Of a DNA stretch of 64,000 nucleotides, positions 62,398 to 64,000 are shown one piece after another (position 1 is the first letter of the stretch; every line of letters starts with the position of its first letter). A program made the translations under genes and the position numbers. The notes under the pieces were generated by a model. It was not told where the DNA came from. It was given only the letters and a program-made list of their open reading frames with translations, and made no database searches. Source of the DNA: Larus michahellis (taxonomy: Eukaryota; Chordata; Aves; Charadriiformes; Laridae); the NCBI RefSeq assembly GCF_964199755.1, contig NC_133911.1:3871001-3935000 (forward strand), given 5' to 3'.

Positions 62398-63247
62398 TAG
62401 CTGCCTCTTCTGTGTGACTTCAGCAATTATCATCGGGGAGAGGCGGAAGCAACAACGTTCTGAAAAATTATCCCAGTGATATTTGCACAGGGTCATATAG
62501 TCCTGACTCTTCCCACCATCCCCGCCTCCCCGCGCACACCTTCAGAACCGTCACTTACCGGGAAGTGGTCTTATTTATATTCACACCTAACGAAACACAC
62601 TAACGAACTGAAAAATTTGAGGCCTGGGGAATTACAGCCACCCTTATGCCCTATCTGCTACTGCAAATTAAAAAGGTGGGGAAATGCAAAATCCAGGAAG
62701 CACCACGGGTCTATAACTCTTACCTTTCTTCCAGTACCTCTAACAATTTAAGCTTTATCTATGTTTTTATTAGGCAATTCATATTTGCCGATTCCTTCAA
62801 TCATTTTTTAATCAGGTTTATATTTGGGGAGGCCAAAGATCTTGCAGAGCAGAGTTATTACAAAGAAACTGCGACTATTTAAATGCTAAGAATGTTTGGA
62901 GCCTCGTACTCTTCACATCATCTCTTAACGTTCACAAGATTTTTGCATGCGTGGTTTTTTTTACGATATTAACTCATATACATTAAAAATACTCCTAGTC
63001 CTCTAAACAACTCCGGAGCAACTAAACAAATTACTACAATTTGCTCACCACAAAGAAACTCAGCATTGACGGTTAATACCCTTGAAAAGAAAAGACTTGG
63101 AACCTGACAAAGATACTTTCCAGCGTGTTCTTGAAACCCGTTGGAAATCTCTGTTTGCCAGACCCTGCTGACAGATAAACCTTCCCCAGCCCAGTGGCTC
63201 CAGTACGGTGTTCGTCCTTCTCTCCCTCCTCCCATTTCCTCCTTTAC

Positions 63248-63391
63248 CTGCGCAGTTGCTGAGCGTCTAAACCAAACCCGCACCATTCTGAGCAGTGATT
63301 GATAGGGTACGACAATAAAACGACCTCCAACCCAACAAACATTGAGGGATGCAAAAAGTGCCGCTAAAAGAACGGGAAGAGAAATTTTCAT
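63248..63391 (-). CDS. unrecognised open exon with signal-peptide-like start
   Basis: Minus-strand ATG at 63391-63389 (A at -3) opens 48 codons that begin MKISLPVLLAALFASLNVC, a typical hydrophobic secretion signal, and run exactly in phase 0 to a strong donor CAG|GTAAAG at 63247. Without splicing the frame continues to 62969 (140 codons). I recognise no family, and no partner exon was identified. It could be a short peptide frame in the pri-miR-200 transcript or chance. Confidence 0.2.
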
Positions 63392-63970
63392 TCTGTTCCA
63401 GATAACTCCAGGTCAAAAAGGGCGAAATTGCTGAATAAAGGGAGCGAGTGTTTTAATTCACAAAAGCAACAAGACCAAACCCACCCTGACTGCTTGCACT
63501 GATGACTTCAAAACTGCCCTAAGGTGAGGGCCATTCCCGACTGCTCGGCTGCACGGGAGCCATTTGAACAGCAGGACCGCCTTCAATAAAAAGACGGTGA
63601 AAATGAAGTGAAAAACAGCTAGAACAAAATGGGGTGAAACGACAAATAAAACCCTTGTCGCAACTCGAATCTCATCCTGGTTTAAGATGCCTACATCTGT
63701 CGTGGCGTTACGTACAGTACCTGAGAGTGTAGCTGGGTCACTATAACCTCTTCGAGATTCACTTAAGAGAAATTCCAGGCAAATTCTGATGAAAATAAAT
63801 TATATTAAAAGAGCTGTTCCGTGAGGCAACCCCCCCCAGGGCTGCTTTTCAAGTCCTGTAATGCGTCCCATGACCTTACAGGGGCATGTGAATACGAATG
63901 CAGGTTTGAGTCCCCCACTCCATTTCAGGTTGACGTTCTGCAGATAGCTAAGGAGAGCACTACAGAAAAC

Positions 63971-63995
63971 TTGGGGGGGGGGGGCGGGGCGGGTG
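63971..63995 (+). repeat. G-run, possible G-quadruplex
   Basis: A long G-run followed by two more G-tracts separated by single C bases, ending in a GT repeat at the window edge. This layout can fold into a quadruplex. Confidence 0.6.
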
Positions 63996-64000
63996 TGTGT

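Larger units (their letters stand above)
62293..64000 (-). other. presumed upstream part of the primary miR-200 transcript
   Basis: No annotated gene recognised. It contains strong minus-strand donors at 62558 (CCCG|GTAAGT) and 63247 (GCAG|GTAAAG), an E-box close to miR-200b, and a terminal G-run. The transcription start may lie here or beyond the window. Confidence 0.35.

Noticed and set aside
1-64000. CRISPR arrays, retroviral or LTR elements, tRNA or rRNA genes
   Set aside because: None seen; repeats present are CR1 fragments, microsatellites, homopolymers and short inverted repeats.

Overview
This is vertebrate nuclear DNA and almost certainly avian. It has spliced genes with GT-AG introns, many 5'-truncated CR1 retroposons (the characteristic bird LINE) ending in the CR1 tail made of repeats of the type attctatg, and bird-like versions of a TNF receptor, a tubulin-tyrosine-ligase-like enzyme and the miR-200b/200a/429 cluster. 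The block corresponds to the human 1p36.33 arrangement (miR-200b - miR-200a - miR-429 - TTLL10 - TNFRSF18), read here in reverse. The species cannot be fixed from the sequence.

Layout: (1) 0.85-6.0 kb, + strand: a complete six-exon TNFRSF18 (GITR) gene, 258 codons, with a probable long 3' UTR to about 8.74 kb. (2) 8.7-21.2 kb: intergenic DNA between two convergent genes, with CR1 copies and no gene I can support. (3) 21.2-37.9 kb, - strand: TTLL10, a tubulin glycylase of the TTL family. Ten coding exons with matching splice phases were read out. An eleventh exon at 41.05-41.16 kb probably holds the start codon and gives a 545-residue model. (4) 38-57 kb: presumed 5' region and upstream introns of TTLL10, with scattered CR1 copies, simple repeats and several CpG-rich segments. 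(5) 57-62.3 kb, - strand: precursors of miR-429, miR-200a and miR-200b, all with intact 5p and 3p arms. (6) 62.3-64 kb: presumed upstream part of the primary miR-200 transcript.

TNFRSF18 is a T-cell costimulatory receptor. TTLL10 modifies tubulin in axonemes. The miR-200 family enforces epithelial identity through ZEB1/ZEB2. They share a locus rather than a pathway. The miR-200 cluster and TTLL10 lie on the same strand, and strong splice-donor sequences upstream of miR-429 and miR-200b raise the possibility of a shared long transcript in which miR-429 is intronic.

No CRISPR array, bacterial operon, retroviral or Polinton-like element was seen. Most other open frames are chance or CR1-derived. 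The least expected items are the candidate 5' exons around the miRNA cluster, a 20-bp perfect inverted repeat at the 5' end of one CR1 insertion, and several perfect hairpins in non-coding DNA.
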